Source: Mytilus edulis (lineage: Eukaryota > Mollusca > Bivalvia > Mytilida > Mytilidae). Taken from it: a DNA stretch of 64,000 nucleotides. The translations under genes were made by a program, and so were the position numbers. The notes beneath the pieces are model-generated. The model saw nothing but the letters and a program-made list of their open reading frames with translations. It searched no databases and was not told where the DNA came from. The stretch covers positions 30,355,386 through 30,419,385 of the forward strand of contig NC_092348.1 in NCBI RefSeq assembly GCF_963676685.1. The letters are read 5' to 3'. Every line of letters starts with the position of its first letter. Positions within the stretch are counted from its first letter, which is position 1. This document shows, piece by piece, positions 1-12,520 of this stretch.

Positions 1-1460
1 GTAAAAAATATAACAACGTTTTATATGAGAATTGAACAAACTTGTTTTAAATAGTTATACTAAATATACAATCGGTAAAATCATTATATACTTTAGGAGA
101 GCTGAATTCGAAGCGCCACGGTTTCATAATTCAAAGTTCAAAGGGAAATCTCGTGCATCTTTCATATATATAGTGAGCACTTCAACTTTGTTATTGTATT
201 ACTGCAATTAACATACGTTTGAATACGAACAAAAGAAAAACAAATGAATTTTACCGATGCAAAACTTTAGGGCTCAATTTCATCTTAGATATAAATAAGA
301 AGATGTGGTAAATGTAGGATTGCCAATGAAACAACTTTATATATTTATATTTAAACGCATCAAATAATATTTCAAAATATGAAACCTGATAGAAATGTGT
401 GCTAATCATTTTGTTATTTCAAGTTGTGGAACTGTTTAAAAAACAACCTTATCCAATTAAAAAAATGGAAAATGGTGTGAGCAAAAAATCCAATCTTAAT
501 TTTGTCTACTTTTGCCAGTTCAACCCAGCTCGACTAGCTATATGCACAAATGTTCAAATAAATATCAAAATTATTCTATAGAATATCCCCCTTTTTAAAT
601 GGATACAATCACATTTTAATATTTTGTAATACCACAAAAACATGAAAAAAATATAAGAAAATTCTTTTTTTTTACTGCTAAAATTCGAATAAGTTTAATA
701 AATTTGAAAATCTGTAAAATGTATGTACATTTATTCATGTGATATTAGAAAAATAATTAAGAATCGACTGTATATCAAGAATAAATCACCAAATATGCAA
801 AAATTCCAGAGTTTACTTATTGCCTAAAATTATGTTCGGCAATAGGACGAATAATCATCATCAGATTTCAGGAAATAAGCTTAATGCCTGAAAATTTCAT
901 GCAATAACTTAATGCCTAGGCGTTAGCTTATTGCCTATGATTTAAGCTTAATGCCTAATTTTGCTTACTGCCGCTAACATATATATATGTATGTTATATC
1001 ATTTACTTCAATTAAACAGAATAAATAAAGTAAGACTGTTTTTTGTCCTTATCGCATTATTCCTGGTATGTAATTTAAGCAAATTTGGAACTTATTTTGT
1101 AAAAAAACGAACATTTTATCTGTACTAAGTACCATACTAATCCTGACGAAGACTGACTCTTATTTAAAACAAAAGATCATTATGCGTCGTTTGTGTTAAT
1201 CATTTCAAATAAATGCAAAAAAAAAGTTTGATTATTATAACCGACAACACACCCTATTGAAATACATGCAAAAATAGATTAAATCCATATTTGATTCGAA
1301 AACTTGGTCGTCACTTAATAAATGTTTGGCTGATTTTTTGAACTTATTCTAGTTTGAAACACAAAATAATACCTTCTTTGAGTGTAGTCAATCATTGCAT
1401 CTTTCATGAAAAGTTCAAATCATTTACGTGTAAGAAACTACTTTATGTTAGAGTATGTAC
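1..1460. other. AT-rich DNA, probable intron of the paralogue; no other feature seen
   Basis: If the paralogue is intact, this is its first intron. Around 880-975 there are several short direct repeats containing TTAATGCCT or TTATTGCCT. The open frame at 399-581 has no supporting features and is treated as chance. Confidence 0.4.
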
Positions 1461-1713
1461 CTTCATTCATTAATAAAGACATCTGTTCATCGATTTTTAC
1501 GCTGCAGTTTTTCACCAATTCCCTGACATTTTCGAGTTCTTCTATAATTTCTGTTGCATATTTTGATACTTTTTCTATATCTGCCTGTGTCTTTGTCATA
1601 GTTCTTGATACGATTTCTTCATACTTCTCAAATGATATATCAGCGGGATTTGGTAAATTGTCTAGCGCCTCACATCGCTGACGTAATAAATGTAACGCTT
1701 CGATGTCGACCAT
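1461..1713 (-). CDS. First coding exon of a tandem paralogue of the 17.6-31.8 kb death-domain gene (partial)
   Basis: The exon runs from ATG at 1713 to a splice donor (GTACAT) at 1460 and encodes 84 residues plus one base. It closely resembles exon 1 of the large gene: both begin MV(D/E)IEAL and share SFEKYEE, TVSKYATEIIEELENVREL-type helix sequence and VKNCS. Both donors fall in phase 1. A CAG acceptor sits about 8 bases upstream of the ATG (exon start near 1721), at nearly the same place as in the large gene, and the upstream sequences still resemble each other, so a 5' UTR intron is likely in both. Nothing like exon 2 or the coiled-coil exon appears between 1460 and 1, so the gene continues beyond the left edge or is broken. 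Orientation matches the large gene, 16 kb downstream of its end. Functional state cannot be judged from one exon. Confidence 0.75.
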
Positions 1714-2399
1714 TTTTTTTACTGTGAAAATAATCTGTATTAAAATTACAGACTATCTTTTTCTGTATAATATAAGTATAATTCTTTGATGATAAGCTGA
1801 AGTCTCAAATCTTTCTTTCCCATAAAACAAATAGGGTGTTTACTCACTTTAATAACTGCACATCGGTGTTTTCACCAATCAACAATATTACCCATAAAAA
1901 GATCACTTCTTAAATAAGATATTTAATGAGATACATAACACATGTATTACAATAGATTATGCTTGTTTAAGACAAAGTGTACGTAATTGCACGCCCCTAG
2001 CGAAATACGGGTTTAGAAATGTTCCACGTTAGTTACGCAAGTTATCTCCCTTACTCCAAGAAAGGACACAGGAAAGAGAAACTACTTCGTGCGGTCTATC
2101 ATGAATCTCGCATGTGCTGTGTAAAACCTAATCATGAGAAATTATCTGAAGTACTCCAGTTAGAAATCAAAGCATTATATTGTTTCGTGTAGCCTGACTT
2201 TAATTCACGTTTTAGACGCGAGGGAGAAGGCATTTCGAGTTTATGATATCAGCAAAAAGTAAAAACGCCTCACAATAGAATTAAAAACAAATAAACATGT
2301 GACAGTTCTACCTCTATTGATATCAAACTAATTAAAATGAAACCTGAATTGCCAAAACATTATCGTTTTAAAAAAGCCCATCATCACTGTACTAGTATA

Positions 2400-2545
2400 C
2401 ACATTTTTTAATGGGCCACCTGAAAGACGCCTCTGGGTGCGGGAGTTTCTCGCTACATTGAAGACTCATTGATGGCCTTCGGCTGTTGTCTTCTCTATGG
2501 TCGGGTTGTCGCTTTGACACATTCCCTATTTCCTTTCTTAATTTT
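2400..2545 (+). repeat. Dispersed repeat fragment (mussel-type; opposite copy at 28.9 kb)
   Basis: The stretch reads through CGCCTCTGGGTGCGGGAG, then 'cattgaagactcattgatgg', then 'tcgggttgtcgctttgacac'. A related sequence in the opposite orientation lies at 28915-29120, inside intron 3 of the large gene, with the shared GGAGGC/GGCTTC core. I recall this end-sequence as common in Mytilus genomic and transcript data; that is recollection, not a search. Confidence 0.55.
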
Positions 2546-5280
2546 ATCTAGTTTTGAACAAAATCACACAGTACTCAACATAAAGTTTTAGGTTACGAAA
2601 AATTAATGAATGACATGTGAAATTATTTATTAGATTAAAAAAACGTTGACATGTTCGTATTTTGTGCAAATGAAAATTTTAGGACATGATGATGATTTCT
2701 ATCCATTTTAAAAATGAGACGATACCTAGAGAATATAATTTGACCACTAGTGCAACACTTACAAATCGGAAGAACAAAGACGGAAAATAAACAAATTAGC
2801 CCAACACATTAAATCAGTAAACTAAAAAGTGATAACTCTAAACATTTATCTTAGAATAAGTAAAAAGTACGTCATTTAACTCCCAATAAGCTTTCAACTT
2901 TTTTTACATGTAGCAGTGCAGAAAAAAAACCAGGTGTCTTCTATTCCGTCTGCAATCTATGGGAAAACTACATCTAAATTTAGAACCAAATTGAAATTGA
3001 AAGTACACATACATGTAAAATAAAAAAAATAACACGTCATTTCTTCTTTATCAGATTCCAATCTCGAAGATTTCAAAGAGATAGAAAAATTTATTTCAAA
3101 AAATGGTTTACTGGTTGTTATTAACTTTGGTCTAAATCTGCCACATCACAACATGGTATTTGTTTTTCGTACTATTTTTTTTATGAATAAAGCCGTTGAT
3201 TTTCTCGTTTGAAATATTCGCATTTTGTCGAAGACTTTTGTGGCCTATGCATTATATTTTTGTCCATTTAATTGTTGAAAACAGGATGGTTGTTTATAGT
3301 TATTGCTTACATCGACTTCATTTAAATAATGGCGGGTAGTTGTCTCATTGGATTTCATACCTAATCTCCTTATTGTTTTATATTATATAAATAGGAAAGC
3401 TATGCATTTGCACAATGCAGAGGCTATATTCGTACGGCACTACGCTAGGTAAACCCGTGTAGTAATACATTATTAACAGTATCCGCCTATTACACTGAGT
3501 AAATTCTTTTAAAATTTTATTAGGTAAAGTTTTAAAGCATCGAACTTGATACATTATCATAAGGTCGCCGTTGGTAGATGCTTACACCAGTACATTTTAA
3601 GCATTACACTATATACAATGTACATTGCTATAGCATTTTCCTATATATATATACAATGTTTTTGCATAATACTGGGTATGCTCCTGTCGTAATTGCACTA
3701 GGTACGTCGATCTCAAAAGTAATGTAGTAGGTGTATCTTTCCATCTTAAATATGTATGAAATATCTGCGACGGGAAGTTATGCCAAATGCTCTTATTTTT
3801 TTCCTTTTTTTTTTTTATCTTATTACGGCCTAACAAATTCTGAAGCTTAAATGAATTCAAGACGTTTTAAATGTCATGCTTCCGAATCGTTTTTCTGGAT
3901 TTACCATGATAAGGAACACTAAAGGCCGAACATTTGAAAGCAATGCACGGATGTATAAGAATCGAAATAGTTGAAGAGCCATGATAGTATGCATTATGCT
4001 TATTGATTAAATCCGTGTATGTGGATTTTTAACAAATAATGGTACAAACAAATATTTTCTTACTTTACTTAGACTCCATTCAGCAAACATTACATCATTC
4101 TTTATCATTTAGTTAAAGAAAAAGGAAAGTGGTCCAGACGAGAAATTTTGTAAAATAAAATATTTTTGGCAGAGATGCGTCTTGAGCATGTGTGTAAACA
4201 TGACTAATGCAATAAGTTTATAATGTAGACTATATTGTGCGCAAATCGTAAACATAACACAATGCAGAAATGACGAAGGTGAAAATATGCATAGATTTAC
4301 TTATTTAAATACTAACATGAAGAAGCAAGATGGAAACCGATCAACTCATTCTGACAACACTGTATTTACCGGGAGAAATGCAAACTCGATATTTGATTTA
4401 TATTTTTTTTTAAATCCTACCATTAAAAATGTGTGGAAGCTACTGTTATATAGAAAAGATGATGTTAAAGTATACGGTAACTTTCTTTCACTTGTGGTTA
4501 TTTTAAGTACAAACTTACATTTTTTGGGAAAAAATGTTTCTTAAAATTAGTTGGTTTAATTCTTTATCAATTTATAACGCAATATCATTTGTAATACATA
4601 GGAAGATGAGTAAAACACACCATTGCTACGACATTGTACAGTAGAAGTTGTGGTGACGTTACTGTAGATAATGACGTCGCCGGATAATTTAAATGTTCCG
4701 GCAAAAAAACTAACACGGTTGCTATAGACTTTCTTTGCACTGATGGATTCATCCTTCATTTTTTAATCTTATATCAATTTTAGAAAAAAATCTGTTGTCC
4801 AATAAACAGAACATCTTGATAATGTAAAAAACAATCTGCTAATTTTGATTTTCCCTATATATCCTTTGTATTTGTGGTGTATCATGTAGTTAATTTTAAC
4901 GGCTAGTAATAGAAGCTACTACTACACCCTTTTTTTATTTGTTTTGTGTGGTGTAATTTTACAAGCAGAATGCATATGTGAAATTAAAAAAAAATATCTG
5001 TTGAGGAGTTTAATTATGTACACTTCGCCTTAATATTCAGTGTTTATTTTTTTATTAAGTATTAACTTTGACATGTTGACTGAAACTATAGATAATTCGA
5101 TAATTTACAAGAATAACATATATGGACAAAAGCAGTTTGAGAAATAGTTAATCATTTAGAGGCTTGTTTCTACTTTAATAATACTTTGCGGTTACAAAGT
5201 GCAGTTTTTTTTTCCTGTACATTCTTCAGCTTTTTAATTTAATATTTTTAAGGTCATAAATTAAATCACAAGTTAGAAGT
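2546..5280. other. Gene-free AT-rich DNA
   Basis: No open frame here has splice context, composition or similarity that I can support. A short piece at 3330-3370 (AGTTGTCTCATTGG) resembles the tail of a dispersed mussel repeat that also appears near 28400-28440 and, in reverse, near 35930-35960. Confidence 0.4.
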
Positions 5281-5282
5281 CT

Positions 5283-5900
5283 TTATTTCGGTGAACATCG
5301 CTGATTGCTAAAAGAGGGACGAAAGATACCAAAGGGACAGTCAAACTTATAAATCTTAAACAAACTGACAACGCCAAGGCTAAAAATGAAGATGACAAAC
5401 AGAAAAACAATAGTAAACATGACACAACATAGAAAACTAAAAAATAAACAACACGAACCCCACCAGAAACTAGGGCTGCTCCGGAAGGGTAAGCAGATGC
5501 TGCTCCACACGTGGCACTCGTCGTGTTGCTTATGTGATTACAAATCCGGTAAATAGTCTAATTCGGTAGGTCACATTTCATGAAAGGGAAGGGGATTGTA
5601 GTTACGACGTAAGGAACATATCCGATATCATTTGTGAAACGGTTATTCCATAACGCGCAACCGACTCGTGATGGCGTCCGTACAATTTACGAAGGGATGA
5701 TTTCAACTTCACCATTTGGAACTCTTTGTTTAATACCTTCCTTGTGAGCAGCAACCCTCTATCAAGAAAACTATGATAGGAAATGCAAGCACGGGAATAT
5801 CGTATCAATTGGGAGATATATACACCGTATGCAGGTGCTGCTGGAATGTTGCTACTTTGAAATGAAAAGTTCACAATTGGAAAGCTGAAATCATCTCATT
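5283..5900 (-). mobile_element. 3' end of a multi-copy retroelement, with a C-terminal open frame at 5874-5602
   Basis: Read on the minus strand, an open frame at 5874-5602 (containing SNIPAAPAYGVYISQLIRYS and LDRGLLLTRK) is followed by a ~320-bp non-coding tail. The same frame plus tail occurs at 17337-16444 (minus, more decayed), and the tail with a shorter upstream piece occurs at 7695-8065 on the opposite strand. The PAYGVYISQL-RYSRAC-DRGLLLTRKLL pattern is, as I recall, the C-terminus of reverse-transcriptase-type proteins present in many copies in bivalve genomes. I cannot name the clade. Only the 3' end is present, as expected of a 5'-truncated retrotransposed copy. Confidence 0.6.
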
Positions 5901-6879
5901 TGTCGTAAAGTTTTGTTTTCAACCGACCCTTATTGTCGTCATAATCGTCATATTATTGTTGAGTTTGTCGATCATTATTTTTTTTCTTGTTTTGTAAAAA
6001 CATAATAGACATTTTTTTCATCTGTTAATCATTTATCGAAATATTTCTTTATTAAACTGCTTTAATTAACAGATAAATACATAAATACATAAAATGTTAA
6101 TTACCGCTCCATTATTGTTAAACTTGATTGCATTTGTAAAAAAACGTACTTCTAAACAAACTGTTACCGAAATAAATATGTAAAATTTATATTGTAGCTT
6201 TTGTTTAGCGGTTCTTAACTATTTTCTTCCAATTGAGTTTTCCTGTGATGTTTAATTTTTGTTTGATATTAAGCAAATAAAAGTGTATGCGTATTAAACC
6301 ATGAAGCTAACCTTTTGTCTAAACAGATCTTGAAAGTTTTTATTACGTGACAAAGTAACATAATAAAGACATAATCGGAATTTCGGATTATTAATTATAA
6401 TAATCTAATGCGGTACAGTTTTAGTTATAAGTAAATATATGTATCAATACTTATCAATTAATAAATTTGATATATTCCTTTAAACCATTAAAAAATGCTA
6501 CCTTATTTAATGTTTCATCTGCATAGTGTAGCGGAATATCTTACCACCAATATTTATCGATCTTTTACTTGTATATTCCCGCAGTATTTTCACAATAAAT
6601 ACATTTTAAGTTTCTTTGTCAGTAGATTTAATGTTTTTTTTTATATAATTTTCCCATTTAAACTACAATTACTATTGATAACAGACGGTCCAATCAACTA
6701 TTCTATTGTTTAAAATCACTCTTTAAAACAAATTTAAAAAATAGTTATTAGTTAATCAACTTAATATATAAACCTCAATAGACATAACATATTACCTTTG
6801 TCTACCCTTTCGCTGTGAATTGTGAAATACAATAAAGTAATATAATACGCAAATTTAGATCAAAGTTGAATATATGTAT

Positions 6880-7608
6880 GTACCCTTCTGTAGCCATTTT
6901 TGTACGAACTTTTCAAACTTCAAATGTATCAAAATTACAGATATAATGAATAATAGAGATAGGCCATTTTGTACATATTCCAAGGGGAAACTTGAAGCAA
7001 AGCATTATTTTTTACTGTTCCATTGCATTTAATAGAAAAAGAGGACTTTGTGGCAAATAAATCAAGATTTGAATAGAAAATCCACAGCCCTTATCCTTGT
7101 ACTCTCATATTTGACAATTTGATGACTGATATATATAGGATTATTGCATGCAGTGCTAGCATTGATTCCCTTAAAACAAGTTTATAAATGTAGTTATTGG
7201 TTAAAACAAATATAAATATGGCCAAAATCAAGTACACCTTTTAGGGTGCGCTCGACTTAAGTGAATCAGCACGAGGTGTTTTGGAATTTACAGGTTTCTT
7301 AGAACTTTTTGTAAAAAATAAACACTAGCACATCATAGAAAATCAAGTGAGTAATTTATGTTTCAAATTTTATAACAAAAATCTCTGTATTAAAGGCTGT
7401 GGATTTTCTATAAAAATCCTGATTTATTTGCCACAAAGACCTCTTTTTCTATCAAATGCAATGAAACACTAAAAAATAATGCTTTGCATCAAGTTTCCCC
7501 TTGGAATATGTACGAAATGGCATATCTCTATTATGCATTATATCTGTAGTTTTGATACAATTGAGGTTTGAAAAATTCGTACAAAAATGGCTACAGAAAG
7601 TTACATAA
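6880..7608. mobile_element. Long-inverted-repeat (foldback) element
   Basis: Arms of about 210 bp at 6880-7088 and 7395-7608 are inverted copies. The left arm contains TTCTGTAGCCATTTTTGTACG, CCAAGGGGAAACTTGA and CTTTGTGGCAAATAAATCA; the right arm contains their reverse complements in reverse order. They flank a ~305-bp spacer without coding signs. The form fits a non-autonomous DNA transposon or a foldback element. Sequence just outside each end (AAACCTCAATAGACA near 6771 and AAACCTTAATAGACA near 7608) is also alike as a direct repeat, so the exact boundaries are uncertain. Confidence 0.75.
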
Positions 7609-7657
7609 ACCTTAATAGACAAGTTTTACTACAAAACAAAGGCACCACGTACATATC

Positions 7658-7660
<3 letters not shown>

Positions 7661-7687
<27 letters not shown>
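7661..7687. repeat. (TA)n microsatellite
   Basis: An uninterrupted run of alternating T and A lies between two transposon-like segments. Confidence 0.9.
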
Positions 7688-7688
<1 letters not shown>

Positions 7689-7694
7689 ATCCCT

Positions 7695-8065
7695 GTGTAA
7701 ATTTTACGAACGTCATCACGAGTTGGTTGCTCGTTATGAAATATCCGTTTCACAGATGCTATCGGACTACCTTAATGTCGTAACTACAGTCCTGCTCCTT
7801 TTTTCGAATGTGATCTACTAATTAGACGTTTTACCGGTTTAGTTATAACATGGGCAACACGATGGGTGCCACATGTGGAACACATGAGATCGTCCTTTCC
7901 TGTTTTTGCTGAGGTTCGTCTTGCTTAGTCTTAATTTTTCTATGGTGTGTCTTGGGTGCTATCATTTGTTTGATATTTCTTTTTTGTTAGCCATGGCGTT
8001 GTCTGTTTATTTTTGATAGATGAGTTTGAATGTCTCTGGTATAATTCGCCCTTCCTTTACAGGTT
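7695..8065 (+). mobile_element. Retroelement 3' end, opposite-strand copy of the 5.3 kb element
   Basis: The order of motifs is the reverse complement of 5650-5283: ACGAGTTGGTTGC, then TGTCGTAACTACAGTCC, then GGGCAACACGA, then CATGGCGTTGTCTGTTTAT. It contains only the last part of the frame and the non-coding tail, with many substitutions. The neighbouring TA microsatellite may mark the insertion side. Confidence 0.55.
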
Positions 8066-10786
8066 ATTTAGTTGCAAATGTTTGCTTACTGGTTTTCAAG
8101 TTGACTTGGACACACAAGCTGCATTGCGCACTTGCAATTTTTGAAGGTGAAACAAGGTTCTACAGCAACTACAGAAAGTGACGAAGACACTGGTTGAAGT
8201 CTTCGGTTTTAAGTACGAGTATGCTATCATGATTTGTTATCATATTATGTCTCCTGGATCTCTTTAATCAGAGGATTTATTTATTTGAAACTGCAAAAAC
8301 GGAAAAAAAACTCAAATTAAATGGTAGTTAAAAAGTATTACACAATTATTGACATTTTCCATTTTATGAACGAATCATTTGTCTTTAAAGAGGGATACAT
8401 GGTTTTAAATAAATTGTTTAATTACGAATTATTCAGATATAAAACAGGCCAGAACAGAATAGACGCTAGTTTGTTACTATTTCAAATAATAAAAAAAAGC
8501 AAAAAAAAAAGCACTGAGCTTCAAAGAATATTTCTCAGTCCTGTATGGTATCGGCAAACTCAAACTACTTTAAACAACAGAGGAATAGCCAATGCCTTAT
8601 CATAATGTGTAATTCACGAAGAGAAACGTGTTAAATAATTTTACCTAGAAACTAGTTCCATTGTGACGTATTTAATAACATGCAGGTTGTTCATAGTTGT
8701 TGTCTTGACAATTGTCAATACAAATCAAAATATATTATCATAAATTAAATAGAATTATGTTCGTCTCTGTTTTTAATGTTTTCTGAATTTTATAAAGAAC
8801 CATTATAATATAAGTGTCAAAATACGAATAAAGATGAGGAACTATTCATTACATAAAGCCAACATTCAATACAAACCTACTTTAAAACAAAACTGACTAA
8901 ATGTGCTGATTGACAGTATAGGGAACGTGCACATTTTATATCTATGCAACATAATAGCCTTTTATCGCAAAGCTATTGCATTTATATATCCATTAATGGT
9001 GTTGTCCATACACATGTACAACATAAGACATAATTTTATTCGAAATATATTCAGATAATTTAAAGTTAAGGATTAAAGAAATATTAAGAGTCTTTACCAA
9101 TACAAATAATCAAAACGGTTGTTATTAGCATAAACATTACTTTTGCGCATTTCTTAAAAGCGAACATTTAAGGAAATGTTTATCGTTGAATGTTCGATAA
9201 ATACATGTTATCATTTCCTTTGTGTTGTGACCTTCCTTGTTTACTGATGATTATAGTTCATTATATGATTAATACATGTAGTGTATTTCTAATAAACTTT
9301 TATATTTTCAATATGTTTACTAGTCATTTATTTTTAACTTTTTGATCCTTATTCGTTTTTATGATTATATGACCCGACAATTGTTCGTTCAAAGTTCACA
9401 TTAAGGATTTTGTATATTTTTATAATATTTACTTTTTATCAATTATTCCGAGTCCTCATTGCGTTTTAATAATTTATTAGTTTATTGTATTTTACGTTAT
9501 TCAAAAGTTACTTGTATTTTACACTTAACTATAATCCTTTCATTTAGATTAATTATCAAAGATTTATATCCGTCTTTAAGATAAAAGGTTTTGTAACAAA
9601 GAATATAGATAATTTGACACTTAGTGATAACTGCCGAGAGCCATTCTTGACAAACTTAAACGAATCATGTTTTTAATCCTTAATCCCCGCTCTCGACAAA
9701 ACGCGAATTAATATTATTTAATAAAAAGATATTTGATTGGTTCATTTTCCGTATGTCAATCAGTCTTTGGAATTTGTATTATATATTTGTTTTTATGTTG
9801 TTATTCAGTGATGTTTTAATATTTGAAATATATATTGACGTGAAATAAATATGTAAACTTTCCAGCGACTTGGACTTTATCTCAACTATCGCTAGTTTCC
9901 CCAAGAAACTAATTAACATGACAGAGGTGACGAACAACCTGGTCATAATTATTTAATTATATTGGGATATTGTTTTAGTTTTTAAGAACGACAGTTCCTT
10001 TAAGTATTAGTATCTTATAGTTTGTACTGGTACTAAACATCAGAAAAAAATTGGAAGAACTACATGTATGCAAATTGGTCCCGTGCATTTGATTCAAACT
10101 TAAAATCCTTGAGTTCATAATCAGGAGCTGCTGAGTATCACAAAATGACGCAATGACACACTTTACAAAATCAGTTGGATGTACAATTTTATGAATAGTT
10201 GCTTACAATTGAGAAAAATAAAAATACATAAAAACATTAAACAAAGACAAAGGATACATGGCTTCAGAAACTTGCAGTTGTTGAAAGTAAGTGATAGAAT
10301 AAAATAAAAACGAACTCCTAAATTTAAGATGGTGAGTCCGTAATCAGAAGATTAACAGCTTTGGTCCACTCAGATAAAGAACACAGTTGTGTTTAGTCTG
10401 TTTATTGTGCAAGTTTTAACCACTGTTTTCTACAGTTGATTTTTTAGGTTATTACATTTAATAAATGACTGAATAAAACCAGTTGAAAGGCTGAGATGCA
10501 TCGATTCACTTCTAATATGAGCAAAGATATAATACATACATGATTTTGAGTGTTGTTAAAAACATGTACATGTAGTAATATTCAACACAAAGAAAAACAG
10601 CGTGTATCTTGTTTTTATATTTGACATGGGGATGCAAACAAAATCAATCATGTGACATTGATAGCCAATAACATTGATTTTCCAATTTGACCAATTATTC
10701 AATAACCTCACCTAGTAGTGATAACTTAATAAATTAACAGGTTTTGAGAACAAATACAGAAATTGAAAGCTTCTGAATTTTGAGGA
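8066..10786. other. Gene-free AT-rich DNA upstream of the 10-cysteine peptide gene
   Basis: No exon-like segment was recognised. The open frame at 8321-8605 has AT-rich, low-information coding content and no splice or homology support. The promoter of the gene starting at 10787 must lie in or near the last part of this interval, but no clear TATA element could be assigned. Confidence 0.35.
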
Positions 10787-12465
10787 ATGGAGGGTTTCAC
10801 TCTTTCTTGTCTATTTTTTGCTTTTGGTAAGTTGTATAATTATATATGGTATCCTTTTAATTTTTTTATTTGTTCAGTAAAAAAAACCATAATTACATAT
10901 TCAGTGTTTGACGACAAATATTATATGTGTGTTTTTCATGTTACGTAGAATTTTTTGTTTGTAACTATGCAAACGAGATTTTATCAAGAAAGTCGTGAAT
11001 TCTTTGTACCGGTCAGTCTAACATTAAGCATCAATCTAGAAATAGTATGCTCATCAATCAGTTGGCCTTGTGGATTGTGAATTGCTTCCCTGTCTGAATA
11101 GGATACTTCTAAAACGATAGAAAGAAAAATCGACTGATTTTTTTTAAACACGTTTGATATATTGTCTCTTTATGAATGGTTTAAAGATCAATAACAAGTG
11201 AGAGAAAAGACTTATTCCAAATAAAGAAAACAGTAGTATACCGATGTTCAAAACTCATAAATCGATAGAAAAAAAACCCGAGGGAAACGCATTCAATATA
11301 AGAGGAGAATTACGAAGCAATATTAAAATATAACACACACACAATCGAACTAAGCATTAGACAAAACAAATAAAACATCAAAACTAAATACATGAATTTG
11401 GGATAGAAAAGTACCGTGACACGTCTTATAATAATGTGAATTCACATTCAAATATAAGAGGAAACATACGACAAAAAACCACAACGTTAAAATGTAACAC
11501 ACATAGAAACGAACTATAATATGACAATGACGATTTCCATAAAAAAAATAATAAAACAATTTCGCAGAAAGTATTTTTATTTTTCATTTTCGCCAGTGCT
11601 TAAACCTTGTTTAATGATTTGATTGTAAAATACATAATCAATAAAAGTAATTCGCCATCGATACCTATACAAGCATCTGGTATAATATAGTAGCTAAAAT
11701 ATATACCAGTATCAAGGATATATAATACAAATCACCTCAAGAGTCTAAATGTAAGTTATGTAAACACCATAAGAATTGAATATTAACTAAAATATGTCTT
11801 TCTATATGTAGTAGCACTTGCTCACCTAAATGTCAGTGTTAGCACAGATCACCAGATGGCACAGTCGGCTTGCATTGGTGTATCCCAAGATAATGCATAT
11901 ATTTCTGCAATACCACGTGATTGTCATGGGGGAAAGACATGTGAAAGCATATGTACCGATGCCACAGCTACAATGGATAGATTTTCAGATACAGGAGGAC
12001 CATTAAGGTTATTATTATAATTTTTTGAAACTTTAGTTAATATGAATAGGCATATATCGCATATATTTGTTTTTGCTCTGTTTTTTTCATAAAATTTAAC
12101 CATTTGGTGTACTTTTCTTACAAATCTTCAAGTGACCAATAATATTCATAGTACAATAATATCTGTCACACTTTACAATAATAAAAAACTTTAATTAGTT
12201 AAAAAATGACAACAACGTGTTACCAATGTCATGCATCCGAAAAGCATTTTTTGATTTACCAACGCATAAAGCCTAATATTTGAAAGTAATAAGACATCAT
12301 TGAATCTTTTTCAGCACCGCTCGTTGTGTAAATGCTTTTCACTTTTACAAAAGACGTGGTGACGAAAATGTACCCTACAAACCTTTTGTGGTGACATGGA
12401 AGTATGGAGTTGCAGGATGCTTCTACACACACTGTGGACCTAACTTTTGTTGTTGTATCAGTTAA
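10787..12465 (+). CDS. Secreted ten-cysteine peptide precursor, myticusin-like antimicrobial peptide (3 exons)
   Basis: Three coding exons join in frame: 10787-10826 (ends G, donor GTAAGT), 11812-12007 (acceptor after TATGTAG; donor GTTATT) and 12315-12465 (acceptor after TTTTTCAG; stop TAA). The phases are 1, 2 and 0, and the total is 387 bases, 128 residues. Residues 1-24 form a hydrophobic signal peptide starting MEGFTLSCLFFAF; cleavage is plausible after VSVS, leaving 104 residues. The mature part has ten cysteines: ACIG, RDC, KTC, ICTD, RCVN, GCFY, HCGP and the terminal FCCCIS. An even count suggests five disulfides. As I recall, myticusin-1 of Mytilus coruscus is also a 104-residue, ten-cysteine haemocyte peptide, so this is the best identification. 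It would be secreted and act on bacteria or fungi outside the cell or in phagosomes. The gene is intact and has a poly(A) signal 50 bases after the stop. The donor of exon 2 is weak, and a 5' non-coding exon upstream cannot be excluded. Confidence 0.82.
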
Positions 12466-12514
12466 ACAAAAAACATATTTGTTAAAAAAAGATATTGTCT
12501 TTATTGTTAACACC

Positions 12515-12520
12515 AATAAA
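12515..12520 (+). terminator. Poly(A) signal AATAAA for the ten-cysteine peptide gene
   Basis: AATAAA lies 50 bases downstream of the TAA at 12463-12465, giving a short 3' UTR of roughly 70-80 bases. Confidence 0.7.
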
